Shown here: piece after piece, positions 17,407 to 25,799 of the stretch
Layout: every line of letters begins with the position of its first letter
How positions within the stretch are numbered: position 1 is the stretch's first letter
Assembly (NCBI RefSeq): GCF_000702505.1
Contig: NZ_JNIM01000001.1
Span: forward strand, 3,658,001 to 3,722,000
Reading direction: 5' to 3'
DNA length: 64,000 nt
From: Thermogemmatispora carboxidivorans
GTDB lineage: Bacteria; Chloroflexota; Ktedonobacteria; Ktedonobacterales; Ktedonobacteraceae
The notes under the pieces: generated by a model
Told to the model about the DNA's origin: nothing
What the model saw: the letters and a program-made list of their open reading frames with translations, nothing else
Database searches by the model: none
Translations under genes and position numbers: made by a program

Positions 17407-18351
17407 ATGAGTGAACGATCTCTGGCTCCAGCACGTTTTGATCCACAGGATGCCTTCAGAGGCCCTTATGCCGCCCGCATCGCCGAGTTCAGCGAGGCCG
17501 GGCGTCAGGCGGGCCTGGCTCCCGCCAGCACGGACCGCGAGCGCATCGCGCTGGTGCTGGTTGATTATCAGCATGATTTTGTTGATCCCAGTGGCACGCT
17601 CTCAGTCCCTGGTGCCCAGGAGGATGTTGCGCGCCTGCTGACCTGGTTTTACGCTCACGCCGATCGGATTACCACGATTTATGCTTCGCTGGATACGCAC
17701 TTGCCTTTCCAGATCTTCTATTCTCCCTGGTGGCAGAACCCGCAGACGGGCGAGCATCCCGCTCCGTTTACAACAATCACTAGCGAGGATGTCCAGGCAG
17801 GTCGCTGGCTCCCCCTCCGTGAACCTGAGTGGTCACGTCACTATGTGCAGGCCCTGCGCCAGCAGGCCCGCAAGGAGCTGATGATCTGGCCCTACCATAC
17901 GATGCAGGGCACGCTGGGCCATATGCTGGTGGCCCCCCTTAGCGAGGCCCTGGCCTGGCACAGCACAGCCCGTCAGACTCAGCCTCACTATATTGTGAAG
18001 GGCCTGACTCTGCGGACGGAGTTTTATGGCATCTTCGGCGCCGAGGTGCCCGATCCTTCCGACCCTTCTAGCCAGCTCAATACTTCCCTGCTGGAAACGA
18101 TTATGCAGCATGATCGCGTCTTCCTGGCCGGCGAGGCCAAGTCTCACTGTGTGCTGGAGAGTGGTCGTCAGCTTGTTCAGCACTTCAGTCAGCGGCCCGA
18201 TGTGCTCCAACGTCTCTATGTGCTGCACGACTGCACCAGCTCTGTCCAGCATCCTACGATCGATTTCGAGGCCCTGGCTGAGGAGGAGCTGGCACGCTGG
18301 GAACGCCTGGGGGTCCACCTGGTGCGCAGTGCCGACGGGCTGCCGGCGTGA
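17407..18351 (+). CDS. Isochorismatase/nicotinamidase-like cysteine hydrolase
   Basis: The 314-residue protein belongs to the isochorismatase-like hydrolases. The fold signature LVLVDYQHDFVDPSGTLSVPGA (about 48-69) carries the catalytic Asp. IWPYHTMQGTLGH provides the motif before the cis-peptide and active-site Lys region. LAGEAKSHCVLESGRQL holds the nucleophilic Cys, and LHDCTSS follows. Nicotinamidases turn nicotinamide into nicotinate for NAD salvage. At 314 residues it is longer than typical PncA (about 190-220), with a leader of ~45 residues and insertions such as SPWWQNPQTGEH, so another amide substrate is possible. It is monocistronic, with its own promoter at 17108. Confidence 0.8.
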   Translation: MSERSLAPARFDPQDAFRGPYAARIAEFSEAGRQAGLAPASTDRERIALVLVDYQHDFVDPSGTLSVPGAQEDVARLLTWFYAHADRITTIYASLDTHLPFQIFYSPWWQNPQTGEHPAPFTTITSEDVQAGRWLPLREPEWSRHYVQALRQQARKELMIWPYHTMQGTLGHMLVAPLSEALAWHSTARQTQPHYIVKGLTLRTEFYGIFGAEVPDPSDPSSQLNTSLLETIMQHDRVFLAGEAKSHCVLESGRQLVQHFSQRPDVLQRLYVLHDCTSSVQHPTIDFEALAEEELARWERLGVHLVRSADGLPA

Positions 18352-18435
18352 GAGAATAAGGGGGCGAGTCAACTCGCGTACCTCAGCACGCTCCGGTGTG
18401 GCCTGGCATGGCTCATTGTTGCTCGCCTTCACTCG

Positions 18436-19113
18436 CTAGTCTCGCCCGCCCCCACGCTCTGGCGATCCCGGCTCTTTTTTCTCTTTCTCCCGATGCATCC
18501 GCAGAATCTTGATCATGTACTGCTCGGAGTTCAAATAGTAGGGATTGCGCCGGATGAATTTGCCTACGACGGAGATAGGATGAAGCTTGAGCATCTCCAC
18601 CACAAGGCTGGGCAACAATTTCCCGTAATCGTAATGCATCAGGGCGATGATGGGCCGGTTCTGAAAGGTAAAGACCGCATCACAGAGGGCCTCGTATTTT
18701 AAGAGCTGCTCGGGCGTGGCCAGCTCCCCAGCCAGCCAGGTCATGTCGATCGAGATTCTTACTGCTTTCCAGCCATCACGCAGGGCCTGCGTAATAAAGG
18801 TCTGGTGCGTGGATAATAAAAAATAAGGATCAAACCGCTTCCCGTTCGAGAGAAACGGCTCCCGATCGGTGGAGAGGATGAGCTGCCCTTTGGCAATTAA
18901 GTCGTCTACGTCAAGCTGCAGCTTCACCAGCTCTTCACGTAACTCTTGCACCTGCGCCGGCGCCGCCGCGAAGAGGCACTTCTCCGATGCGACAATCCCC
19001 GCACGTAGCAGCCGGGCTGTAACCCCGGCGATCTCTGTCACTTTGCTGTAGAGCTGACAGATGTGCGAGCTGTATGGAATACGCTCTGACTTGCCATCAA
19101 CACTCAGGTCCAT
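18436..19113 (-). CDS. MEDS/DcmR-type sensory domain protein
   Basis: The 225-residue reading starts at ATG 19113, preceded by GGAG six bases away. In-frame starts at 19164 and 19188 also exist, but the promoter at 19188-19215 rules out 19188. The sequence has the MEDS (DcmR sensory) signature: SSHICQLYSKVTEIAGVTA, then a Gly and SEKCLFAA, and later a KAVRISIDMTWL segment and LMHYDYGKLLP near the C-terminus. Such domains share the RecA/KaiC-like fold and act as sensors for small molecules or redox state, often fused to kinases or HTH domains. Here the domain stands alone with a basic tail (RMHREKEKKEPGSPERGG). The partner is unknown, and no histidine kinase or regulator is adjacent. Confidence 0.75.
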   Translation of the reverse strand: MDLSVDGKSERIPYSSHICQLYSKVTEIAGVTARLLRAGIVASEKCLFAAAPAQVQELREELVKLQLDVDDLIAKGQLILSTDREPFLSNGKRFDPYFLLSTHQTFITQALRDGWKAVRISIDMTWLAGELATPEQLLKYEALCDAVFTFQNRPIIALMHYDYGKLLPSLVVEMLKLHPISVVGKFIRRNPYYLNSEQYMIKILRMHREKEKKEPGSPERGGGRD

Positions 19114-19187
19114 GCCTATCTCCACACAATGCCGATTCTTAACCAGCTTGCCACCATTAAGCATATCACACCGGAGCGGGATTAGCA

Positions 19188-19215
19188 CATATAGAAGCGT
19201 CCACTATTCAGTCAA
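19188..19215 (-). promoter_or_regulatory. Promoter of the MEDS gene
   Basis: The minus strand has TTGACT (19210-19215), a 16-base spacer and TATATG (19188-19193). Confidence 0.5.
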
Positions 19216-19556
19216 GAGTAGGAAAGCTCTCCCCAACCCCTCCCATCCTCTTCTTCCTTGCTTGCTTGCTGCTCCCGCCCGATGCCCTTGGTCTTTCTCC
19301 TGAAATATTGTACGCAGCTCTGCGACCAGTTGCAGCAGTGGAGCGCTTTCTCCGCGGATCTGTCGCGCCTGGGCCAGTACGGCTTTGCTGGCGGTCGCTT
19401 GCTGCGGCTCCCTCATTGATTTCATACTTTATACTATTGGGTGAACGCCTGCCCCGCTCCTCTGCCTGCCCAGAGAGACGAGGTATGGCGCTTGTTCTCG
19501 CCTTCTCTTCTCTCGCTTCTATTTTTGCTGGACCTGGTGAAAGGAAGACGACTACG
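19216..19556. other. Intergenic region before the ABM-like gene
   Basis: The 341 bases lie between divergent genes. A TATACT box near 19430 could be a rightward -10 but lacks a good -35. No other feature is seen. Confidence 0.4.
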
Positions 19557-19850
19557 ATGCAAGGCACGATTCGTAAGTACCGTATCGATAGCGGTAAGGT
19601 GATTACTGTGATCCGGCGCATTCAGGAGGATCTGGTCCCTCTGGTGCGCCGCTTGCCCGGCTTCATGGGCTTCTATGTGCTGAATCGCGAGGACCAGCTG
19701 GTGACGATCATTCTCTCGACCGATCCGCGCCAGCTTCGCGAGGCCGATGAGGTGGCTTCCACCTGGATGGGTACGCTGGGTAGCTCCGTGGTGCTCGTCT
19801 CGCAAGAGGTGATTACTGGCTCGGTGGTGGTTGAGGCCGCTGCGGACTGA
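19557..19850 (+). CDS. Small dimeric alpha/beta-barrel protein, ABM-like
   Basis: The 97-residue protein starts at ATG 19557, with AAGGAAG ten bases upstream; longer in-frame readings to 19266 have no such site. The pattern of two strands and helices resembles antibiotic biosynthesis monooxygenase (ABM)-type ferredoxin-like domains: KYRIDSGKVITVIRRI, LVPLVRRLPGFMGFYVLNR, QLVTIILSTDPRQLREAD. The PGFMGFYVL segment is typical. No catalytic residue assignment is possible. It may be a small monooxygenase or a ligand-binding dimer. The alpha/beta hydrolase gene follows after 224 bp on the same strand. Confidence 0.6.
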   Translation: MQGTIRKYRIDSGKVITVIRRIQEDLVPLVRRLPGFMGFYVLNREDQLVTIILSTDPRQLREADEVASTWMGTLGSSVVLVSQEVITGSVVVEAAAD

Positions 19851-20074
19851 GCAGTTGCTTGGCCGGGAGGGGCGGAGCGTGATGCGTGGTGTGGGCTTTC
19901 TCCGGGCAAGTGGGATGGCTCGACGAGAGGATGGGCAGCCGGGTCAAGCCTTGGCTGCCAGGCTCGTTCTGCCCGGAGAAGAAACTGGGCACGCTGTTGC
20001 TTGTGGGTGGCCTTTTTCGTTTGAGACTATGAAGTGCGCTGTCGTTCCTGCTTCTGCTTCAGAGGGAGGCGGCC

Positions 20075-21553
20075 ATGTCTATGAGGCCCCCACTACTCCC
20101 GCAGCTTTTTGGCTGCCGCTCATTGGCCCGGTCCCCGATCTGGCTTGTGAGTCGCCTCAGTTCGCCACTGTCGTTGTTTTACGCCTGGTCAGGGGGCCGG
20201 CCCTTCCCCGCAAGGGCCGGGGGTCTTCCAGTAAGACCAGGGAGCGGGTTGACTTGTGCCCAATCGGAGGCCTCTTCTACTCCCGTGCCCCGGCCTCCAG
20301 ACAGCCAGCCAGCCGCGACGGCCTCTCCATCCTCCAGAGACTTCGCAGAGCCTGCTCTTTCGCCCGCCTCTTCCCCCCAACCACCCCGTAGAAGGTCAGC
20401 CCTCGGACCTCGCCTAGCTCAGGGCTGGCTGGTGACCCTGATGCTGCTCGGTCTCTTGCTTTCACTCACTCCCTGGGGACGGGCCGCCCTGCGCACAGGG
20501 CTGCTGCTGCCAGCTCTGCTGAGTGTTTCGCAAGGACCTGCCTACTCGCTCTTCGGCGAACCAATCCGCTTTACTCGTACCACTCTCTCTTCCGCCGCTA
20601 CTGGTCTTGTGTATGTGGATCTGTATGCCCCTACTGATTCCTCTCCTGTGTTTCCAGGAGGCCGCCAGGCTGTGGTGGTCATCGCTGGTCTGGGTGATAA
20701 TCGCGCCGATGTCCAGCTGGTGAACTTTGCACGCTCGCTGGCGAGCGATGGGATGGTGGTAGCCATTGTTGGGACGCCAGCCTTGTTTGACTTTGTGCTC
20801 CGTCGTGCGGATAGCGCTGCGGTGGTGCAGGTCTTTGAGCTGCTGGCCCGGCGCTCCGATGTCGACCCTTCACACATCGGTTTGGTCGGCTTCAGCGCTG
20901 GCAATGCTCTGGCGTGCTTCGCGGCTGCTGATCCGCGTATTCGCCGTCAGGTGGCCTTTGTGCTCTCCTTCGGCGGCTTCTTTGAGGCTACAACGCTGCT
21001 ACAGGCTATCGCTACTCATCAGCTACAGGTTGATGGTCGAACACAGTCGTGGACACCGTACTATGTACCTCTGCAGGCGCTGGCTCACACGCTGGGCACT
21101 ATTCTCCCTGCTCACGAGGCTGCTCTTTTGCGCTCCGCTTTCGCTCAGAACGGCAGACCGCTGACTGCGACGGAGCTGAAGCAGCTCTCTCCCAGTACTC
21201 GCGCAGCCTACCATCTGTTGGCCGGCGATCAGCCAGGGCAGGTGACGGAGAATCTGGCCGCCCTCTCTCCACAGATGCGGGCGTTGCTCGCTCAGCTTTC
21301 ACCGGCGAGCGTGGTGACTGCAATCGCGGCTCCGATCTTCTTGCTGCACGACCGCAGCGATGCCTATGTCCCGTTTACGGAGACACGCGCCTTTGCTAGC
21401 GCCCTCCAGCGCCTGCATCATCCCTACGATATGGCCGAGTTTGGCATTTTTCAGCACGTTGAGGTGCGAAGTGGCCTCAGTCCGCTGCAAGTGCTTGGCG
21501 ATAGCAGTCGCCTGGCAACCATTGTCTGGAAGATTACGCTCGTCGGCTCGTGA
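20075..21553 (+). CDS. Membrane-anchored alpha/beta hydrolase (dienelactone-hydrolase-like)
   Basis: The 492-residue protein starts at ATG 20075, five bases after an AGGGAGG ribosome-binding site. Residues 1-115 are Pro/Ser/Arg-rich and probably disordered. One transmembrane helix follows (about 117-140, GWLVTLMLLGLLLSL). The alpha/beta hydrolase domain has HIGLVGFSAGNALACF with nucleophile Ser274, the oxyanion-side GLGDNRADVQLVNFARSLAS region, IFLLHDRSDAYVPF with the acid Asp, and FGIFQHVEV with the likely His. The catalytic domain would lie outside the membrane. The substrate is unknown. A small membrane protein gene follows 31 bp downstream and is probably co-transcribed. Confidence 0.72.
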   Translation: MSMRPPLLPQLFGCRSLARSPIWLVSRLSSPLSLFYAWSGGRPFPARAGGLPVRPGSGLTCAQSEASSTPVPRPPDSQPAATASPSSRDFAEPALSPASSPQPPRRRSALGPRLAQGWLVTLMLLGLLLSLTPWGRAALRTGLLLPALLSVSQGPAYSLFGEPIRFTRTTLSSAATGLVYVDLYAPTDSSPVFPGGRQAVVVIAGLGDNRADVQLVNFARSLASDGMVVAIVGTPALFDFVLRRADSAAVVQVFELLARRSDVDPSHIGLVGFSAGNALACFAAADPRIRRQVAFVLSFGGFFEATTLLQAIATHQLQVDGRTQSWTPYYVPLQALAHTLGTILPAHEAALLRSAFAQNGRPLTATELKQLSPSTRAAYHLLAGDQPGQVTENLAALSPQMRALLAQLSPASVVTAIAAPIFLLHDRSDAYVPFTETRAFASALQRLHHPYDMAEFGIFQHVEVRSGLSPLQVLGDSSRLATIVWKITLVGS

Positions 21554-21584
21554 GAGAGACAGAGGCAGAGGAGGTTTGCGTACG

Positions 21585-21917
21585 ATGACGCTCTGGCTGG
21601 CACTGGCTTTGACTGGTCTCTGGCTGCTGATCGGGCTGTTCTGCGGTCTGCTGGGCTGCGTGGCTCACCCGCGTTGGCGTCAGGCTGGCTGGCGCTTCTG
21701 GTTGTTGCTCTTGGGGCTGGCAATGGCCGGAGCAGTGCTTTCGGCCTGGCCAGCGATCTGGCTGCTGGGAAGGCTGGCAGCGAGCGCGCTGGCGCTCGGC
21801 TGCTCTGCGCTGGTGACGCTGGCAGTGCCCCCCTGGTTAACCTCTCATTTCACGCTCGCTGCTGCTGGGAAGCAGAGACCTCCCAAGGAGAGGCAGCCCC
21901 AGGAGCCTGCTGGCTGA
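21585..21917 (+). CDS. Small hydrophobic membrane protein
   Basis: The 110-residue protein starts at ATG 21585, with GAGGAGG about ten bases upstream. It has three hydrophobic helices: LWLALALTGLWLLIGLFCGLLG, FWLLLLGLAMAGAVLSAWPA and LAASALALGCSALVTLAVP. A short hydrophilic Lys/Gln/Pro tail ends it. No family is recognised. The tight spacing behind the alpha/beta hydrolase suggests a shared transcript ending at the hairpin 21927-21981. Confidence 0.6.
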   Translation: MTLWLALALTGLWLLIGLFCGLLGCVAHPRWRQAGWRFWLLLLGLAMAGAVLSAWPAIWLLGRLAASALALGCSALVTLAVPPWLTSHFTLAAAGKQRPPKERQPQEPAG

Positions 21918-21926
21918 AGATGGAGG

Positions 21927-21981
21927 GAGCGGGCGACGAGAAGGCCTGTCCGGCACTCCTCTCCTGCCAGGTCGCCCGCTC
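21927..21981 (+). terminator. Hairpin after the hydrolase/membrane protein pair
   Basis: GAGCGGGCGAC (21927-21937) pairs perfectly with GTCGCCCGCTC (21971-21981) over a 33-nt loop. A pyrimidine-rich tract (tctcctctttctttt) follows within 10 bases. The rest of the 345-base convergent gap (to 22262) shows nothing I can name. Confidence 0.5.
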
Positions 21982-22262
21982 GGCTCGTTCTCCTCTTTCT
22001 TTTGCCTCCTTCCGAAAACGGTAATAGCAGATGTCTTCTTCCTGACTACTCCGCTGGCAGCCTGGAGAAGACGGTGCTTCCGCCTTCAGGGCGCTCTGCT
22101 ATGATTTCCAAGGAGCGAGCAGGTACGTGACGGTAACCGCAGAGGGCAAGGCCACCCAACCTTTCAAAGAAGGAGGGCTGACATCGTCTAGCCCGCTGCA
22201 GATGAGTCTCTGCCTCTGCCGCCGCTCAGCAGTCAGGCGGCGGGCGCAGACAGGTACAGGCT

Positions 22263-23093
22263 TCAGAATTGGTCGCCTTTGTAGGTAAGGATGCGACCCC
22301 AGACGCTCTTCGTGCCCCAGATACCCGAGCGCAGGCACTCCAGCTGCACGATCTGGCTGTGATCGACGAAGAGGTTGACCTCGGGACCGTAGTTTTTGAT
22401 GTACCAGGTGAAGACCTCGGGGTCGGCGGCCTCGAACATTACTTTCTCAAGACCGAGCTCGGCGATGATTCTGGCTACGGCATCGGTTCGCCAGGTCTTG
22501 ACGTTCTCCGTGATCCCCTCGGACTCGATCATGATCATGTAGGCCCCTGCCTCCAGGAAGCGCCTGGCCTGAGTAATGGCCCACCCCACGTCACGTGTTC
22601 CCTCGGCCTCCAGCTCCTCAACGCTGGTCGCCCCACCAGCGCCGAATTGGATGCCCACCTCGGGCTTGGCCTTGAGACCCTCCTTCTGGACCTTCTCTAC
22701 CAGGCGCAGCCAGTCATCAATGGGGATGGTAATGAAGCCACCGGAGATCTCAATAATGTCAAAGCCCAGATCGCGGCACTCTTTAATATAGCGATCCACT
22801 GCTTGCGCCCCTTGGGTGAGGACATACTCGATGAAACCGCCGGTCGAGACCAGCACATTGTAGCGGTGGGCGGTCTCGTTCAGCTCGCGTACCGCCTTGG
22901 GCGGCATCAGGGTGAACGAGCCGCCGGCGTACTTGAGCGAGTCGACGTACTCGCCCATTGTCTCCAGCACGTCCTCCAGGTAGCGCTTCCCCATCGCCGT
23001 GTAGTAGGGGCCGCGAATCTCCGTAATACCGCGCGTCCGCGGCTTGCTCTGCCGCTCATTCATGCGTAAGAAGGTAAAACCACGCTCTGCCAT
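22263..23093 (-). CDS. Phosphosulfolactate synthase (ComA) family protein
   Basis: The 276-residue protein is of the ComA/PSL-synthase family, TIM-barrel enzymes that in methanogens add sulfite to phosphoenolpyruvate as the first step of coenzyme M synthesis. Family-like segments are KPRTRGITEIRGP at the N-terminus, YVDSLKYAGGSFTLMP, NVLVSTGGFIEYVL, LGFDIIEISGGFITIP, KPEVGIQFGAGG, GAYMIMIESEGITEN and MFEAADPEVFTWYIKNYG. The length is normal. It is the last gene behind IclR and MmgE/PrpD genes on the same strand, 168 bp after the latter. No other coenzyme M genes (comB, comC, comDE) are nearby. The true reaction could differ, as for plant HSA32 homologues. Confidence 0.83.
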   Translation of the reverse strand: MAERGFTFLRMNERQSKPRTRGITEIRGPYYTAMGKRYLEDVLETMGEYVDSLKYAGGSFTLMPPKAVRELNETAHRYNVLVSTGGFIEYVLTQGAQAVDRYIKECRDLGFDIIEISGGFITIPIDDWLRLVEKVQKEGLKAKPEVGIQFGAGGATSVEELEAEGTRDVGWAITQARRFLEAGAYMIMIESEGITENVKTWRTDAVARIIAELGLEKVMFEAADPEVFTWYIKNYGPEVNLFVDHSQIVQLECLRSGIWGTKSVWGRILTYKGDQF

Positions 23094-23261
23094 TGTCTCC
23101 CTCCTTGTCTGATCGCTCGCTGACTACTGCCTGGCAGGTTTGCTGGCCTGCCACGAGGGCTAGCGCGGCACAGGTGAGCCGCAGCGCAGGCCAGCACACC
23201 AGGCCAGTCTTCTGACTGGTTTTCTGGCTGCTGGCCTGCCTGGCCTGGCGCTCGGCACGCG

Positions 23262-24650
23262 TTAGAGGGCTGGCCCGCCAGAGGCCGGCAGGCGGACCTG
23301 AGCCAATAAGGCCGTGAGCTGGCGCACTGGCACCTCATCCAGATGCTGCACTGTCTCAGCAATGGAGCGCCGCAGCTCGCCGTCGGTGGCGGGTGCTGCC
23401 AGACTCTCAAACTTCTCCAGGGCCTGCTCCCAGCTCAACGGGCGGCTGTAGAAGCCCGGATAGTCGGCAATGTCCAGATCATAGCGCCGCCCATCGGTCA
23501 GCAGAACCCGGATGCGACAAGGCATCTCGGCAGGGAAGCGAGCGCTGAGATCGTCAGCGGGCCGCACCTCGATCTTGCGCAGCAGGGTCTGCACATCGCT
23601 GGCTGCGATGCGCTCGGGGCGATACTGCTCGGGGGTCACCTTGCCATCGAGCAGGGCCACCGCCACCATGTAGTGGAGACTATGATCAGCCTCCTCCTTG
23701 GTGCGCACAATGCGCTTGTCTCCCTCTTCTCCGCCGCCAATAATATGATAGGCGACATCGAAGGTCTCGATCTCGATGCGCTCGATCTGATCGGCGCGCA
23801 ATTGATGCTGCGCGCGTAGCTGGAGAATACCCTCCAGGGTCGGCTGAGAATGGAACTCAGCATTGTACTTTTTGATGCTGGTACGCCGGACAATCTCCAG
23901 ATCTTCGCGCGACCAGTCGATCGTAAAGCGTCCGGCGATGCTCTCCATAAAGCCCTTATTCCCTTCGAAGACCTCAGCCGGCCCGGTCATGCCACGCATT
24001 GCCAGGAACGTGGCGTGAGTCGCAGCATGGGCGACCGCCGGGTAAGCCATGCCTTTCCAATGGGAGATGCTCCCCGTGCGGGTGACGCGCAGGGCATTGT
24101 AGGCGGTACCGCTGATGGCAATGGCATTGGCCGTACGCTGGGCATCGAGGCCCAGGGCGCGCGAGACGCCAGCTGCCACGGCATAGGTACCCTCGACGGT
24201 ATGGTCAAAGCCCTTCGCTCGGACCGGCGCCACTTCTGACAGCCGGCACTGCACTTGATAGGCCACCGCCAGGGCCGTCAAGAGGTCCTTGCCACCGCGA
24301 TCAGCATATTCGCTGGCCGCCAGGACAGCCCCCAGATTATCGCTGGGATGGCAGCTCTCCCCTTTGGCAATAAAGGTATCGTTATAGTCGAGATAGCGCA
24401 CCAGAGCGGCATTGTAGAAAGCCGCCCGGTCGGGCGCCGTGCGGCCTCCCGCAATCAAGGTCGACAGCGGATTGCCCCCGAAGTCTTTGATCTGCTCGCG
24501 CAAAATAGCCAGAGGTCGCCCCTCCAGGGCCCCAATGGCACACCCCAGCGAGTCGAGCACGCGAATCTTTAACTCACGGCGCGCCTCCGCCGAGAGATCC
24601 TCATAGCTGCTGCGTACCACAAAGTTCGCTAGCTCTTCAACGAGCGTCAT
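23262..24650 (-). CDS. MmgE/PrpD family dehydratase/isomerase
   Basis: The 462-residue protein starts at ATG 24650, with AAGGAGG ten bases upstream; an in-frame start at 24686 lacks a site. MmgE/PrpD features are ELANFVVRSSYEDLSAEARRELKIRVLDSLGCAIGA at the N-terminus, AAFYNAALVRYLDYNDTFIAKGESCHPSDNLGAVLAASEY, the small-residue SISHWKGMAYPAVAHAATHATFLA helix, and KKYNAEFHSQPTLEGI. The family includes 2-methylcitrate dehydratase, cis-aconitate decarboxylase and iminodisuccinate epimerase, so the substrate cannot be fixed. No propionate-cycle genes (prpB, prpC) are near. It follows the IclR gene by 67 bp. Confidence 0.85.
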   Translation of the reverse strand: MTLVEELANFVVRSSYEDLSAEARRELKIRVLDSLGCAIGALEGRPLAILREQIKDFGGNPLSTLIAGGRTAPDRAAFYNAALVRYLDYNDTFIAKGESCHPSDNLGAVLAASEYADRGGKDLLTALAVAYQVQCRLSEVAPVRAKGFDHTVEGTYAVAAGVSRALGLDAQRTANAIAISGTAYNALRVTRTGSISHWKGMAYPAVAHAATHATFLAMRGMTGPAEVFEGNKGFMESIAGRFTIDWSREDLEIVRRTSIKKYNAEFHSQPTLEGILQLRAQHQLRADQIERIEIETFDVAYHIIGGGEEGDKRIVRTKEEADHSLHYMVAVALLDGKVTPEQYRPERIAASDVQTLLRKIEVRPADDLSARFPAEMPCRIRVLLTDGRRYDLDIADYPGFYSRPLSWEQALEKFESLAAPATDGELRRSIAETVQHLDEVPVRQLTALLAQVRLPASGGPAL

Positions 24651-24717
24651 GGTTGCTGACCTCCTTCCCAATGCCAGTACTCTCAAAAAGAGTGACTGGT
24701 TTCATCTGCGCCTTCAC

Positions 24718-25602
24718 TCAAGGGTTGGGCGACTCAGCGCCGACACCGTTGTGGCGCTGGTAACGCTGTTCTTGCCGCTCTGAGCCTGCCATACTGGCAA
24801 GGCCAAGGCCGGCGGCACTGGCGGTATGCCCCATATCGTAGGAGGCACGTCGCGCGGCTTCACAGACCAGGGGGATCGCGCGCTCCCGTTGCTCTGGCCC
24901 GAGACGCGCGGCGGGCGCGACAAGTGTCAGGGCCGCCACTACCTGGCCACTCCGATCAAAGATGGGCGCAGCCAGGCCCGCCACTCCGGCAACCCGCTCT
25001 CCTTCACTGTAGGCCCACCCCTGGCGCCGCACCCTCTCCAGCTCGGCCCAAAAGACTCCCTCATCCCAACTCCTTTCGCCAGCCGTCCGCTCGCTGTCAA
25101 AGCGCTCGCGGCTGGCACGTGCCAGCGCCAGGCGGTCTTCATCAGGGAGCCAGGCCAGCAAGACCTTACCGGCAGCACCACGATGGAGTGGCAGCGGGGC
25201 CCCAATCTCGGCAAAGGGACGCAAATTGTGGGGGCTGCGCACCACCTCGATGACAACCCTGGTCTCGTGCTGGCGAATGTGCAGCTCGGCATTCTCCCCC
25301 GTCTGGCCGTTGAGCCAGGTGAGGTGGGGCAGGGCCTGCCTGCGTACGTCAATGCTTTCAGCAACTAGCAAGCCAAGACGCAGCAGAGTCAGCCCTAAAC
25401 GAAAGCGTGAGCCTTCTTTCATGAGTAGCCCATGCTCGGCAAGGGCCTGAGCCAGCCGATAGACAGTTGGAAGCGGTAGCCCGGTCCTCTCGGCAATCTC
25501 CTGGGGCAGAAGAGCGCTCTCCCCCCGCGGAAAGGCCTCTAGAATGGCCATCGCCTTGTCCAAGACCCCTACCCGTGTCGCATGCGCCTCCTCTGAGGGC
25601 AT
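24718..25602 (-). CDS. IclR family transcriptional regulator
   Basis: The 294-residue protein has an N-terminal winged HTH (about 8-70: GVLDKAMAILEAF, LLPQEIAERTGLPLPTVYRLAQALAEHGLL). A C-terminal IclR effector domain follows (about 80-265: LNGQTGENAELHIRQHETRVVIEVV, LPLHRGAAGKVLLAWLPDE, WAYSEGERVAGVAGLAAPIFD, VVAALTLVAPAARL). A ~25-residue tail follows the domain. ATG 25602 has AAAGGAGG about ten bases upstream. It heads the unit with PrpD and PSL-synthase genes, and its promoter overlaps two palindromic sites, which suggests self-control. IclR proteins usually control catabolic operons in response to the pathway substrate. Confidence 0.92.
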   Translation of the reverse strand: MPSEEAHATRVGVLDKAMAILEAFPRGESALLPQEIAERTGLPLPTVYRLAQALAEHGLLMKEGSRFRLGLTLLRLGLLVAESIDVRRQALPHLTWLNGQTGENAELHIRQHETRVVIEVVRSPHNLRPFAEIGAPLPLHRGAAGKVLLAWLPDEDRLALARASRERFDSERTAGERSWDEGVFWAELERVRRQGWAYSEGERVAGVAGLAAPIFDRSGQVVAALTLVAPAARLGPEQRERAIPLVCEAARRASYDMGHTASAAGLGLASMAGSERQEQRYQRHNGVGAESPNP

Positions 25603-25619
25603 TCCTTCAGCGCCTCCTT

Positions 25620-25651
25620 TCCATATAGTGGAATATCATCCACATAATGGA
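25620..25651 (-). promoter_or_regulatory. Twin palindromic operator at the IclR transcription start
   Basis: Two 13-bp palindromes of the form TCCA-N5-TGGA lie in tandem: TCCATATAGTGGA (25620-25632) and TCCACATAATGGA (25639-25651), 19 bp apart centre to centre. They sit just downstream of the -10 box, before the ribosome-binding site, where a bound repressor would block transcription. Confidence 0.7.
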
Positions 25652-25657
25652 CAATTT

Positions 25658-25686
25658 AGTATAGCACGGGACGGCTGGCCTGTCAA
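25658..25686 (-). promoter_or_regulatory. Promoter of the iclR-prpD-PSL synthase unit
   Basis: The minus strand has a consensus TTGACA (25681-25686), a 17-base spacer and TATACT (25658-25663). It is one of the best promoter matches in the window. Confidence 0.75.
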
Positions 25687-25707
25687 ATGGAGCGCAGTCG
25701 CGATCTC

Positions 25708-25737
25708 TCGACGCTGGCGTCGCCCCTTTGCTATAAT
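25708..25737 (+). promoter_or_regulatory. Promoter candidate of the coiled-coil/Pro-rich gene
   Basis: A perfect TATAAT (25732-25737) is preceded after 18 bases by a weak -35, TCGACG (25708-25713). It lies about 60 bases before the gene start. Confidence 0.4.
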
Positions 25738-25799
25738 GGGGCCGGTAAGGGCAGACCTGAGTGGCGATATCGCCTGCAAGCAGCAGAAGGAGCATCGTG

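Noticed and set aside
21982..22262. Possible riboswitch before the phosphosulfolactate synthase gene
   Set aside because: The region is at the 3' end of that gene, not its leader, and no known aptamer core was found.
22269..23069. 266-codon plus-strand frame
   Set aside because: It is antisense to the phosphosulfolactate synthase homologue. No ribosome-binding site or domain is seen.
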